From JBASRP01 sp044866075 (lineage in GTDB: Bacteria; Actinomycetota; AC-67), in assembly GCA_044866075.1 (NCBI GenBank), contig JBIOTQ010000144.1, positions 1 through 5,816 on the forward strand: a stretch of 5,816 nucleotides of DNA, in the 5' to 3' direction. Positions 1 to 5,759 of this stretch are shown here, one piece after another. The notes below the pieces were generated by a model. The model ran no database searches. It was not told where the DNA came from and saw only the letters and a program-made list of their open reading frames with translations. The first letter of the stretch is position 1. Each line of letters starts with the position of its first letter. Position numbers and translations under genes: made by a program.

Positions 1-47
1 CCGACACGTTTCTGTCTCCGATGTGCGCTCGCGATCGCGTGCGACGA

Positions 48-61
48 CGTCGCGCGCGACG
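48..61. repeat. 14-bp perfect palindrome in CpG-rich leader
   Basis: CGTCGCGCGCGACG reads the same on both strands. It lies in a stretch of alternating C and G, so part of the symmetry is expected from composition. A second perfect palindrome, ACGTGCACGT, follows at 76-85. Either could be a protein-binding site or could extrude as a small hairpin. No T-run follows, so neither is an intrinsic terminator. Function unknown. Confidence 0.4.
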
Positions 62-122
62 CGAATAGCGCGATGACGTGCACGTTTCGTCTCGTCGCGT
101 CGCTCGCGCCTGCGTTCGAGGG

Positions 123-131
123 TTATCCACA
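123..131 (+). promoter_or_regulatory. DnaA-box consensus 9-mer (TTATCCACA)
   Basis: TTATCCACA is an exact match to the strong DnaA-box consensus TTATNCACA. It lies 28 bp upstream of the -35 element of the whiB promoter and just before the A-tract. I saw no second exact box in the window, and no dnaA, dnaN or AT-rich unwinding region, so this is not an origin. It could allow DnaA to modulate whiB or titrate DnaA, or be a chance match. Confidence 0.35.
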
Positions 132-158
132 GCTTGCGAAAAAAAACCTCTCGAACAC

Positions 159-186
159 TTGACCTCGGGTTTCATATTCCTAGAAT
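159..186 (+). promoter_or_regulatory. Housekeeping-type promoter of whiB
   Basis: The -35 element TTGACC (159-164) and the -10 element TAGAAT (181-186) each match the sigma-70 consensus at five of six positions and are 16 bp apart. The start of transcription is expected near 193, giving a leader of about 80 nt before the GTG of whiB. This is the best promoter in the window. It would serve whiB and the small basic-protein gene, which end at the terminator at 747-783. Confidence 0.7.
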
Positions 187-201
187 TACACCAGCGTAAT
201 T
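184..201. promoter_or_regulatory. Inverted repeat over the whiB -10 and start site, candidate operator
   Basis: AATTAC (184-189) and GTAATT (196-201) form a perfect 6-bp inverted repeat with a 6-bp spacer. The left arm lies in the -10 element and the right arm just past the expected transcription start, a typical repressor position. AATTACA also recurs as a direct repeat at 184-190 and 198-204. Streptomyces whiB is a known target of BldD, whose site has TNAC and GTNA half-sites separated by 5 bp. This site has TTAC and GTAA separated by 6 bp, so it resembles a BldD box but with one extra base. The identity of the binder is inference. Confidence 0.5.
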
Positions 202-260
202 ACAGTTGTCGCATTCACCGACGCTGCTGAACCGGACTCGGGGAGTCGAGAGCGCGAGTG

Positions 261-268
261 GGGAGGAG
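261..268 (+). promoter_or_regulatory. Ribosome binding site that fixes the whiB start
   Basis: GGGAGGAG lies 6 nt before the GTG at 275-277. The longer in-frame alternative, TTG at 206, has no purine-rich sequence at a suitable distance and would add 23 residues unlike any WhiB N-terminus known to me. This site therefore favours the shorter 80-residue product. Confidence 0.75.
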
Positions 269-274
269 CGACAG

Positions 275-517
275 GTGCAACGGTTTTCCGAAGAAGAACT
301 TCCATGGGCGGAGGAAGCTCTCTGCGCGTACGTCGACCCGGATGTGTTCTTCCCCGAAAAGGGTGGATCGTCGCGGGAAGCCAAACGCATCTGCGCGCAA
401 TGCGCCGTGCGTGATGAGTGCCTGGATTACGCGCTCGCGAACGACGAGCGCTTCGGGATCTGGGGCGGCCTCTCCGAGCGAGAACGGAGACGGTTCAAGC
501 GGAAGCTCGCGTCATAG
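275..517 (+). CDS. whiB: WhiB-family iron-sulfur transcription regulator (WhiB / WhiB2-WhmD type)
   Basis: The 80-residue product is a typical compact Wbl protein. Four cysteines, C17, C40, C43 and C49, form the C-x22-C-x2-C-x5-C pattern that ligates a [4Fe-4S] cluster. The turn GIWGG (61-65) is the tryptophan-containing motif that contacts region 4 of the principal sigma factor. A basic tail (RERRRFKRK, 69-77) supplies DNA contacts. The block FFPEKGG (25-31) and the stretch around ECLDYALANDERFGIWGG are characteristic of Streptomyces WhiB and mycobacterial WhiB2/WhmD. Those proteins act at septation, in Streptomyces together with WhiA. The GTG start is set by GGGAGGAG; a TTG at 206 is the less likely alternative. 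The gene follows a good promoter carrying an inverted repeat. It is followed after 49 nt by a small basic-protein gene, probably in the same transcript. Family assignment is very secure; orthology to whiB rather than another wbl paralogue is likely. Confidence 0.95.
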   Translation: MQRFSEEELPWAEEALCAYVDPDVFFPEKGGSSREAKRICAQCAVRDECLDYALANDERFGIWGGLSERERRRFKRKLAS

Positions 518-533
518 CGAATGACGGAGGCCT

Positions 534-552
534 TCCCTATCACGGATAGGGA
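534..552 (+). promoter_or_regulatory. Hairpin abutting the ribosome binding site of the basic-protein gene
   Basis: TCCCTATC (534-541) pairs perfectly with GATAGGGA (545-552) around an ACG triloop; a G-U pair (533/553) could extend the stem to 9 bp. It starts 16 nt after the whiB stop and ends one base before the Shine-Dalgarno core AGGGGG (554-559) of the next gene. What follows is G-rich, so it is not a classical intrinsic terminator. It could mask or expose the ribosome site, protect a processed 5' end, or be a DNA operator. Confidence 0.45.
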
Positions 553-566
553 GAGGGGGTGACCAG

Positions 567-731
567 ATGCCAGCGAAGAGGCGTAAGGCAGCGAAGAAGA
601 CCGCTGCGCGCAAGCCGGCTCGTCGCAAGAAGGCTGCGAAGAAGACCACCGCAGCGCGCAAGCCCGCGAGGCGCAAGGCAGCACGGAAGACGACGCGCAA
701 AAAGGCAACGGCGCGCCGCAAGAAGCGCTAA
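567..731 (+). CDS. Small Lys/Arg/Ala-rich histone H1-like DNA-binding protein
   Basis: This 54-residue gene is easily missed because of its size. The product uses only six kinds of amino acid: 16 Lys, 13 Arg, 15 Ala, 6 Thr, 3 Pro and the initiator Met. There is no acidic, aromatic or large aliphatic residue. TAARKPARRK occurs at residues 12-21 and again at 28-37, a 16-residue period. This composition resembles the C-terminal tails of histone H1, mycobacterial HupB and bacterial H1-like proteins, so binding and compaction of DNA (or RNA) is the natural inference. There is no HU fold; it is all tail and probably disordered. The ATG has a strong Shine-Dalgarno (AGGGGG, 554-559, continuing into GTGACC) at 7 nt. 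A terminator follows 15 nt after the stop, so it closes the whiB transcript. An overlapping frame from GTG at 559 also yields an Arg-rich product but lacks a proper ribosome site. Function is unproven. Confidence 0.75.
   Translation: MPAKRRKAAKKTAARKPARRKKAAKKTTAARKPARRKAARKTTRKKATARRKKR
600..677 (+). repeat. Two tandem 48-bp coding repeats in the basic-protein gene
   Basis: Bases 600-629 and 648-677 encode the same ten residues, TAARKPARRK, and the period is 48 bp. The copies differ mostly at silent positions (GCT/GCA, CCG/CCC, GCT/GCG, CGT/AGG). The protein repeat therefore seems to have been kept by selection since an old duplication, rather than being a fresh DNA slippage event. Confidence 0.6.
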
Positions 732-746
732 GAACGATACTGCTTT

Positions 747-783
747 CTGAGGCCTTGCCCGCCTGGCAGGGCCTCAGTGTTTT
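747..783 (+). terminator. Strong intrinsic terminator after the whiB and basic-protein genes
   Basis: CTGAGGCCTTGCC (747-759) pairs with GGCAGGGCCTCAG (765-777) to give a 13-bp stem with one G-U pair, closed by a five-base loop (760-764). TGTTTT follows at once (778-783). This is the clearest rho-independent terminator in the window. It separates the whiB unit from the glycosyltransferase gene, whose longest open frame would begin inside the stem and is therefore too long. Confidence 0.85.
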
Positions 784-868
784 GCGGCCTTTCTCGGGGG
801 CATCCGGGGTCGTCGAAAGCAAGGGATTCGCCCCTCGCGAAAGCCGCTTGATAGGCTCGCGCGCGTTC

Positions 869-3800
869 ATGAGCGCGGAGAATCGATCCGTTCTCGTCCT
901 CCTCGTCGCGAGTAACGCGGAATCCTGGCTACCGGCCGTGATCGAGGGCGTCCGCAATCAGGCGCACGACGAGATCGAGATCCTTGCCGTCGACAATGCG
1001 TCGACGGATCGTTCGCGCTCTCTTCTCGAGAAGGCGTTCGGCGCCGAGAACGTCGTCTCGCTCGAGCGACGCGTCGGATACGGCCGCGCGCTCGCCGCCG
1101 CCTTGAAGGTCGCGTCGGATCGCGGGACCGCGCACGACGCGTTCCTTCTCTTGCACGACGACGCTGCGATGGAACCCGGAACGGTCGAGGCGATGCTCGG
1201 CGCGATCGAACGCGAACGCGTCGGCGTTGTGGGCGCGAAGCTCGTCGACTGGGATGAGCCCGATCGCCTGCAGGAGGTCGGACTCACGACCGATCGATTC
1301 GGCCGGCTCTTCAATCCGCTCGAACGCGGGGAGCTCGATCAAGGACAGCACGACGGCCTCAAGGAAGTCTTCTTCTCGTCGAGCGCGTGTCTCCTCATCG
1401 GCCGCGATGTCATCGAGCGCGTCGGCCTCTTCGATCTGCGGTTCGTCGCGCTCCGGGACGACTTCGATCTGTGCTGGCGCGCACGGATCGCGGGATTCCG
1501 GTCCGTGGTGACGACCGACGCCCGCGTGCGGCACGCCGCGGCGTCGTATCGCGGCGAGCGCAGTGGCCCGGTGCAGGGACGCAACCGTTACTTCAGCGAG
1601 CGCAACATGATCGCGGCGCTTCTCAAGAACTACAGCATTCCGTATCTCATCATGGCCTTACCCGTGACGCTCGCGGTCTCGATCATGAACGTCGTCGTCT
1701 ACCTGGCGAGCGGACGGAGGATCGCCGCGCGCCAGACGCTCTCGGCCCTCCAGTGGAACCTCGTGCACTTTCCGTCGACGTTGCGCGCCCGGGCGCGTGC
1801 GCAGCGGCGGCGTCGCATTCCCGACCGCGATGTCGTCAAGCTGATGGTGCGCGGCGTGCCGCGTGTGCGCTCGTACCTCGCGCGCGCCCTCGAACAGGTC
1901 GTCGGCGAACCGGCGGAAGGGATCGACGAGGAGGAGGACGCGCTCTCCGAGCGGTCGCGCCGGCGCCTGATCGACGTGGTGGCCGCGCACCCGCTGGGCA
2001 TCACCGCCACCGTTCTGGTGTTCATCTACCTCATCGGAGCTCGTCACCTCTACGGAACCGGCGGTCTCGCGGGCGCGGATCTCGCTCCCTTCCCCAACGG
2101 TCCCGGCGTGTTCTTCACCGAGTTCTTCTCGGGGTGGCGCACCACCGGGACGGGCGGAGCCGCACCGGCATCCCCCGGGATCTTCCTGGCCGGGTTGCTG
2201 TCGATCGTGTCTTTCGGGAGCGCGCGTCTCGCTGAACGCATCCTCGTGCTCTCGCTGCTTCCGCTCGCCGGCGCGGCGGCGTCGAAGCTCGGCGCCGCGG
2301 TCGGCATGTCGGCGACGCCGCGCCGCGTCATGGCGATCGCCTACGCGCTGTCGCCTCTGGCCCTCGCGTCCTTCTCGCAGGGGCGGCTACCCGATCTGAT
2401 CCTCGTTACGGCCCTGCCCGCACTGATCATCCCGCCTCTTCGGGCTGGGGGACTGGCCGCGCGCGGCGATTGGCGGAGCCTCGCCACCGGCATCGCAGGC
2501 CTCGCGGTGGTCGCCTCGCTCACCCCGTGGGCGATCCCGGCCGTGGCCGGGGCATCCGTCGTCGTCGGATTGGCGTCGGCGCTCGTCGGCTCCGGTTCGA
2601 GCGCGCCCGCTTCGAGTGCGCTCCGGATCGCGCTGACCGGCGTCGTACAGGCCGCCGCCGCCCTCGTCCTGCTCTTCCCCTGGAGCGTCGAGCTCTTCAA
2701 GGACGGGTCCGCGTTCGGGGGACGGCCCGGTCCGTTCGGCGTCCCCGTCACGGACCTCGTCCGTCTCCGGACGGGAGGACCGCAAGCGATCCCCGGCGTG
2801 ATCGCGTGGGCCTTCCCTGCGGTCGCGGCCGCCGGCGTCCTGCTCGCCGTCGGCGCGCGCGAACGCATCACGAAGACGATGGCGCTCGCGTCGCTGGCCG
2901 CCGTCCTGCTCGCGTGGGGCGTCTCACGAGGGGCGCCGTGGATCGCCGCGCGGCCGTCGCTTCCTCTCGCGTTCGCCGCGGTCGGTGTCGCGCTGCTCAT
3001 CGGCGCCGCAGCGGAAGGTCTTCCGCCCTCGCTGTCCGCCCGATCGTTCGGCGCCTTCCACATCGGATTCGGAGCCTTGTCGCTCTTCGCCGTCGCCGCG
3101 GCGGCCGTCGGCGTCGGCTTCCTCGCGCGCGGCGATTACGACGGACTCACGCGCGCGGGCGACCTGGCGCCGGCCTTCTTCGAGTCCGAGCGGCGGCAAC
3201 TGGGCGATTACCGGGTGTTGTGGCTCGCCGGATCGCAGCGCGACCTCCGGGCCGACGTTTCGGTCTCGGAGGGGGAGACCTTCCTGACGTATCAAGCGCG
3301 ACGAGCGGATGCCGGCGAGCGCTATCTCGAGAGCGCGCTCGCTGCGATCGTGGCGCGTCGCACCGATCAAGGGGGGCGCCTCCTCGCGCCTCTCGGCGTC
3401 CGCTACGTCGTTCTGCGATCCAACCTGGACCCCAACGTGGTCCGCGCGTTCGCCCGACAGGTCGACGTGCGGTTCGTCCAGCGCTTCCGCGGCACGCAGA
3501 TCCTTTCGAATGAGACCTGGCTCACGATCGGCGCCGCCGTCTCCTCGCCGCGGTGGATCGCGGCCAGCTCTGCCGGCCCGTCGATAGCGCGCGACGCGGC
3601 CGCATCCTTACCGCAGGACCCCGGCCGTCGCGGCGCGTTGCGCAGAGTTCGGCCGGGGCTCCTCGCCGGACGAACAACGACCGGCACCCGCGCCGTCCTG
3701 CTGGCGGAGGAGTTCAGCGGTCGCTGGCGCGCCGAAGCCGGCGGGCACGTGATCCCGCCGACGCGCTCCTTCGGGTGGGGCACCGCGTTCGCGATCGGCG

Positions 3801-3940
3801 AACGAGACACCGGGCCGATCGTCGTGCGATGGCGAGGCCAAGGGAAACACCGCGTCGCCCTGCTCGGTGAAACGGCGTTCATCCTCGCGCTGGCTGCCGC
3901 GTGGTCGCGTCGCGCCGCCAGGGAGCGGGGAGAGCGCTGA
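869..3940 (+). CDS. Family-2 glycosyltransferase fused to a polytopic membrane (GT-C / YfhO-like) region
   Basis: This 1023-residue protein is in two parts. Residues about 5-250 are a cytoplasmic GT-A glycosyltransferase of family GT2. They show the nucleotide-sugar motif DNASTDRS (42-49), HDDA (96-99) at the metal-binding DXD position, and DDFDLCWRARIAG (197-209), the acidic catalytic-base motif of rhamnosyl- and galactofuranosyl-transferase-like enzymes. A membrane segment (258-280) and a charged linker (305-370) follow. Next is a membrane region (about 373-752) with roughly ten hydrophobic segments, then a soluble domain, probably extracytoplasmic (755-990), with LLAPLGVRYVVL (838-849) as in YfhO / GT-C proteins. 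A last membrane segment lies at 995-1012. A role in building or exporting a cell-envelope glycan is inferred; the sugar is unknown. The ATG at 869 starts just before the GT2 fold, but its ribosome site is weak (AGG 853-855); TTG at 848 is possible. No clear promoter is seen in 784-868. The stop overlaps the next start (TGATG). Confidence 0.88.
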   Translation: MSAENRSVLVLLVASNAESWLPAVIEGVRNQAHDEIEILAVDNASTDRSRSLLEKAFGAENVVSLERRVGYGRALAAALKVASDRGTAHDAFLLLHDDAAMEPGTVEAMLGAIERERVGVVGAKLVDWDEPDRLQEVGLTTDRFGRLFNPLERGELDQGQHDGLKEVFFSSSACLLIGRDVIERVGLFDLRFVALRDDFDLCWRARIAGFRSVVTTDARVRHAAASYRGERSGPVQGRNRYFSERNMIAALLKNYSIPYLIMALPVTLAVSIMNVVVYLASGRRIAARQTLSALQWNLVHFPSTLRARARAQRRRRIPDRDVVKLMVRGVPRVRSYLARALEQVVGEPAEGIDEEEDALSERSRRRLIDVVAAHPLGITATVLVFIYLIGARHLYGTGGLAGADLAPFPNGPGVFFTEFFSGWRTTGTGGAAPASPGIFLAGLLSIVSFGSARLAERILVLSLLPLAGAAASKLGAAVGMSATPRRVMAIAYALSPLALASFSQGRLPDLILVTALPALIIPPLRAGGLAARGDWRSLATGIAGLAVVASLTPWAIPAVAGASVVVGLASALVGSGSSAPASSALRIALTGVVQAAAALVLLFPWSVELFKDGSAFGGRPGPFGVPVTDLVRLRTGGPQAIPGVIAWAFPAVAAAGVLLAVGARERITKTMALASLAAVLLAWGVSRGAPWIAARPSLPLAFAAVGVALLIGAAAEGLPPSLSARSFGAFHIGFGALSLFAVAAAAVGVGFLARGDYDGLTRAGDLAPAFFESERRQLGDYRVLWLAGSQRDLRADVSVSEGETFLTYQARRADAGERYLESALAAIVARRTDQGGRLLAPLGVRYVVLRSNLDPNVVRAFARQVDVRFVQRFRGTQILSNETWLTIGAAVSSPRWIAASSAGPSIARDAAASLPQDPGRRGALRRVRPGLLAGRTTTGTRAVLLAEEFSGRWRAEAGGHVIPPTRSFGWGTAFAIGERDTGPIVVRWRGQGKHRVALLGETAFILALAAAWSRRAARERGER

Positions 3941-5361
3941 TGCGCCGTCTCGCGATAGGGATCGTCGCGGTCCTTGCCCTTTCCGGCGCCGCGGTCGCAG
4001 ACCGCTTCCATCCGGCGTCCGCTCCGCAGCCGACGATCGACGACGCACGGGCGCACTCCGGAGTGTGGGCCTGCCCCGTCGTAAAGGGTGCCGGCCTGGC
4101 CGGATGGCTCCATCTCGTCAACGTGGGAGCCGACGCCGCGCAGGTGCGCATCCGCTTCGTTCCGGACGGCCGTCCCGCCGTCGAAAGGGAGCTGCGTCTC
4201 CCGGCCATGCGCGCGGCGACGGTCGCGACGCCGGTATCGATCGCGAAGTACGGAGCCGGCGCGATCGTCGAATTCGCCGGTGGCGACGTGACGGTTTCGC
4301 GGACGGCGGTCCTGGGGACCCCCGATTCGGCAGGGGTCGCTGCTGCCTCGTGCGCCCGCCCCAGCAGCGCGGGACTGGTGGTTCCGCAGGGATCGACGCT
4401 CCGCGCTGAGACGCAGCTCGCTCTCCTGAATCCCGGCGCGGCCGACGCGCTGGTCGACATCGCGCTCCTGATCGGCGGAGAGCTGATCGAACCGGAATCG
4501 TTGCAGCATCGCATCGTGCCGGCGCGCGGACGTCTCGTCGTGCGCGAAGGTGACTTCGCGTTCGACGAAGCGGCGGTCGCGGCCCAGATCGTCGCGCGCT
4601 CGGGCCGGGTCGTCGCCGACGGCGTCTTGCTCGCGCCTCGAGTGTTCGACATCACGCCGGCGCAGACGGCCCGGAACGAGCTCCTCGCCGTCGCCAGCAG
4701 CGAGAGCGGCGGCGCGCTGTTCGCGGCCGTCGCCGTCGGAGACGAGGACGCCGTGACGAGCGGCGTCTTCCTTTCGACGACGGGGCAGACAACGTTCGAG
4801 CCGTTCACGAACGGACTGCCGCCCAATACCCCGGCGGTCGACGGCGCCGCGGCCCAGGGCGTGCCGAAGGGACCGGTCGCCCTGTTCGCCACATCCACGA
4901 CCTCGCCGATCGCGATCGGCGCCCGTTGGTCGTTGGCGCCGCGGAACGGCCCGGCGGAGACGGCCACGTCCTCCGGTGTGCAGCCCGCCCGCAACGCGGT
5001 CATCGTCCTCGGGCCCCCGGCGGCGACGGGGATGCGGCTCCTGCTCGCGAACCCCGACACGCAGGACGCCACCGTGGACTTGACGCTGATCACGGCGACC
5101 GGCCCGACGCGGCCGGCGAGCTTGCAAGCCGTGCGCGTCCGTGCCGGCCGGACGGCGGCCGTTTCCCTGCCGGGGCTGCCGCCGAACGCGACCGTCGGCA
5201 TCGCGGTGCGGTCCAGTGGGGGTCGAGTTGCCGCCGTCTTGCAGGCCCGCACGGTGCCGCCGGCCGCGTTCTCGGCGTTCGCGGTCACGGCCGTTCCGGT
5301 CGCGAGCATCTCGCCGGTAGCCGTCGAGCCCGACCCGTTGCAGGGAGTTCCGGCTCAGTAG
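3940..5361 (+). CDS. Secreted DUF5719-like protein
   Basis: The 473-residue product starts with a signal peptide: MRR, a hydrophobic stretch (4-19), and a likely signal peptidase I site AVA|D after residue 20. No further membrane segment is evident, so it is probably released outside the membrane or held by partners. Only two cysteines are present, C45 (in VWACPV) and C138 (in AASCAR), spaced so that a disulfide is plausible. The rest is Ala/Val/Gly-rich with short alternating hydrophobic strands. Motifs such as LALLNPGAADALVDI (160-174) and LLLANPDTQDATVDLTL (367-383) look like two repeats of a beta-sandwich domain. This fits the actinobacterial DUF5719 family, whose function is unknown. The ATG shares its A with the TGA of the glycosyltransferase gene, and GGGGAG (3927-3932) lies 7 nt upstream, so the two are translationally coupled. 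A role as a partner of that enzyme is inferred from the coupling. Its 3' end overlaps the convergent zincin gene by 7 bp, with no terminator between. Confidence 0.85.
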   Translation: MRRLAIGIVAVLALSGAAVADRFHPASAPQPTIDDARAHSGVWACPVVKGAGLAGWLHLVNVGADAAQVRIRFVPDGRPAVERELRLPAMRAATVATPVSIAKYGAGAIVEFAGGDVTVSRTAVLGTPDSAGVAAASCARPSSAGLVVPQGSTLRAETQLALLNPGAADALVDIALLIGGELIEPESLQHRIVPARGRLVVREGDFAFDEAAVAAQIVARSGRVVADGVLLAPRVFDITPAQTARNELLAVASSESGGALFAAVAVGDEDAVTSGVFLSTTGQTTFEPFTNGLPPNTPAVDGAAAQGVPKGPVALFATSTTSPIAIGARWSLAPRNGPAETATSSGVQPARNAVIVLGPPAATGMRLLLANPDTQDATVDLTLITATGPTRPASLQAVRVRAGRTAAVSLPGLPPNATVGIAVRSSGGRVAAVLQARTVPPAAFSAFAVTAVPVASISPVAVEPDPLQGVPAQ

Positions 5362-5744
5362 AAGCCGAGCTCGCGCAGACGGTCGTCGCTGATCCCGAAG
5401 TGGTGCGCGATCTCGTGCCAGACGGTGATCCGTACCTGTTCGGCGAGGTCTTCGGGTGAGCGCGCGCGGCGTTCGAGCGGCTGTCGATAGATCGTGATCT
5501 TGTCGGGGAGGAAGCCTGTGTAGCCGCCGCTGCGGTTCGTCAGCGGCACGCCGTGGTAGTGACCCAGCAGCCGTTCGTTGCCGGGCGACTCCTCGATGAC
5601 GATCTCGACGTTCTCGAGCCGCGAACGGAACTGCTGGGGCAGAGACTCAATCGCATTTCGGACAAGGCGCTCGAACTCTTGTGCTCCGCCGAGGCGCGCG
5701 CCGACCGTTCCACGCCACGATCGGCCGGTCCGTTTCTTAGGAAT
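5355..5744 (-). CDS. Mini-zincin metallopeptidase (PF06262 / Acel_2062-like), probable ATT start
   Basis: The 129-residue product carries HEIAHHFGISD: H110, E111, H114, G117 and D120 fit the Asp-zincin motif HEXXHXXGXXD, in which two His and the Asp bind zinc and Glu activates water. LPDKITIY (79-86) and FERLVRNAIESLP (24-36) also fit this small actinobacterial family, which includes structurally solved Acel_2062. No signal peptide is visible, so it is probably cytoplasmic; the substrate is unknown. Start choice is the odd point. The frame is open from a TAG at 5783-5781, yet has no ATG, GTG or TTG until GTG at 5549. That start would leave 64 residues, remove the conserved N-terminal half and have no ribosome site. 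ATT at 5744-5742, giving (M)PKKRTGRSW, lies 9 nt after AGAGGA, and basic N-termini of this kind occur in related actinobacterial proteins. A sequencing error or lost ATG could give the same picture. The gene is convergent with the DUF5719 gene. Confidence 0.85.
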   Translation of the reverse strand: MPKKRTGRSWRGTVGARLGGAQEFERLVRNAIESLPQQFRSRLENVEIVIEESPGNERLLGHYHGVPLTNRSGGYTGFLPDKITIYRQPLERRARSPEDLAEQVRITVWHEIAHHFGISDDRLRELGFY

Positions 5745-5753
5745 GTGTCTCGG

Positions 5754-5759
5754 TCCTCT
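5754..5759 (-). promoter_or_regulatory. Ribosome binding site supporting the ATT start of the zincin gene
   Basis: On the minus strand AGAGGA (5759 to 5754) is followed by 9 nt and then ATT (5744-5742). It is the only good Shine-Dalgarno match upstream of the conserved part of the reading frame. No ATG, GTG or TTG lies in frame near it. A GTG at 5770-5768 in another frame stops after nine codons. Confidence 0.5.

Larger units (their letters stand above)
1..158. other. Intergenic region upstream of the whiB promoter, no gene supported
   Basis: No convincing gene is visible here. Bases 1-120 are extremely CpG-rich and hold several short palindromes (GCGATCGC at 31-38, a 14-bp palindrome at 48-61, ACGTGCACGT at 76-85). 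A run of eight A lies at 139-146, unusual in this GC-rich window. On the minus strand an ATG at 175-173 opens a frame that runs off the left edge without a stop. It is Arg-rich with a random codon pattern, and its AGGA sits only two bases from the ATG, so I do not call it a gene. Confidence 0.6.

Noticed and set aside
3..7. GACAC, the core of WhiA binding sites (also GTGTC at 5746-5750)
   Set aside because: A five-base match is expected many times in a window this size; no cluster or conserved spacing is seen.
31..38. GCGATCGC, identical to the cyanobacterial HIP1 repeat
   Set aside because: Single isolated copy in a very GC-rich region; the other genes indicate an actinobacterium.
2..175. 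Minus-strand frame from ATG at 175-173, open to the left edge
   Set aside because: Arg-rich with many CGA codons and no clear third-position GC bias. The AGGA is only two bases from the ATG, and the frame crosses the whiB promoter elements. Sequence to the left would be needed to support it.
206..274. N-terminal extension of WhiB from TTG at 206
   Set aside because: There is no ribosome site, the sequence is unlike known WhiB N-termini, and the GTG at 275 has an excellent GGGAGGAG at 6 nt.
755..868. N-terminal extension of the glycosyltransferase from TTG at 755
   Set aside because: That start lies inside the terminator stem, and the added residues have no glycosyltransferase-like features.
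784..868. Promoter for the glycosyltransferase gene (for example TAGGCT at 852-857 as -10)
   Set aside because: No -35 element at a suitable distance and no other supporting element; the promoter remains unidentified.
3403..5309. Long open frames on the minus strand (up to 574 codons) opposite the glycosyltransferase and DUF5719 genes
   Set aside because: Shadows of high-GC coding DNA: Arg/Ala/Gly-rich low-complexity translations without domains, ribosome sites or hydrophobic pattern.
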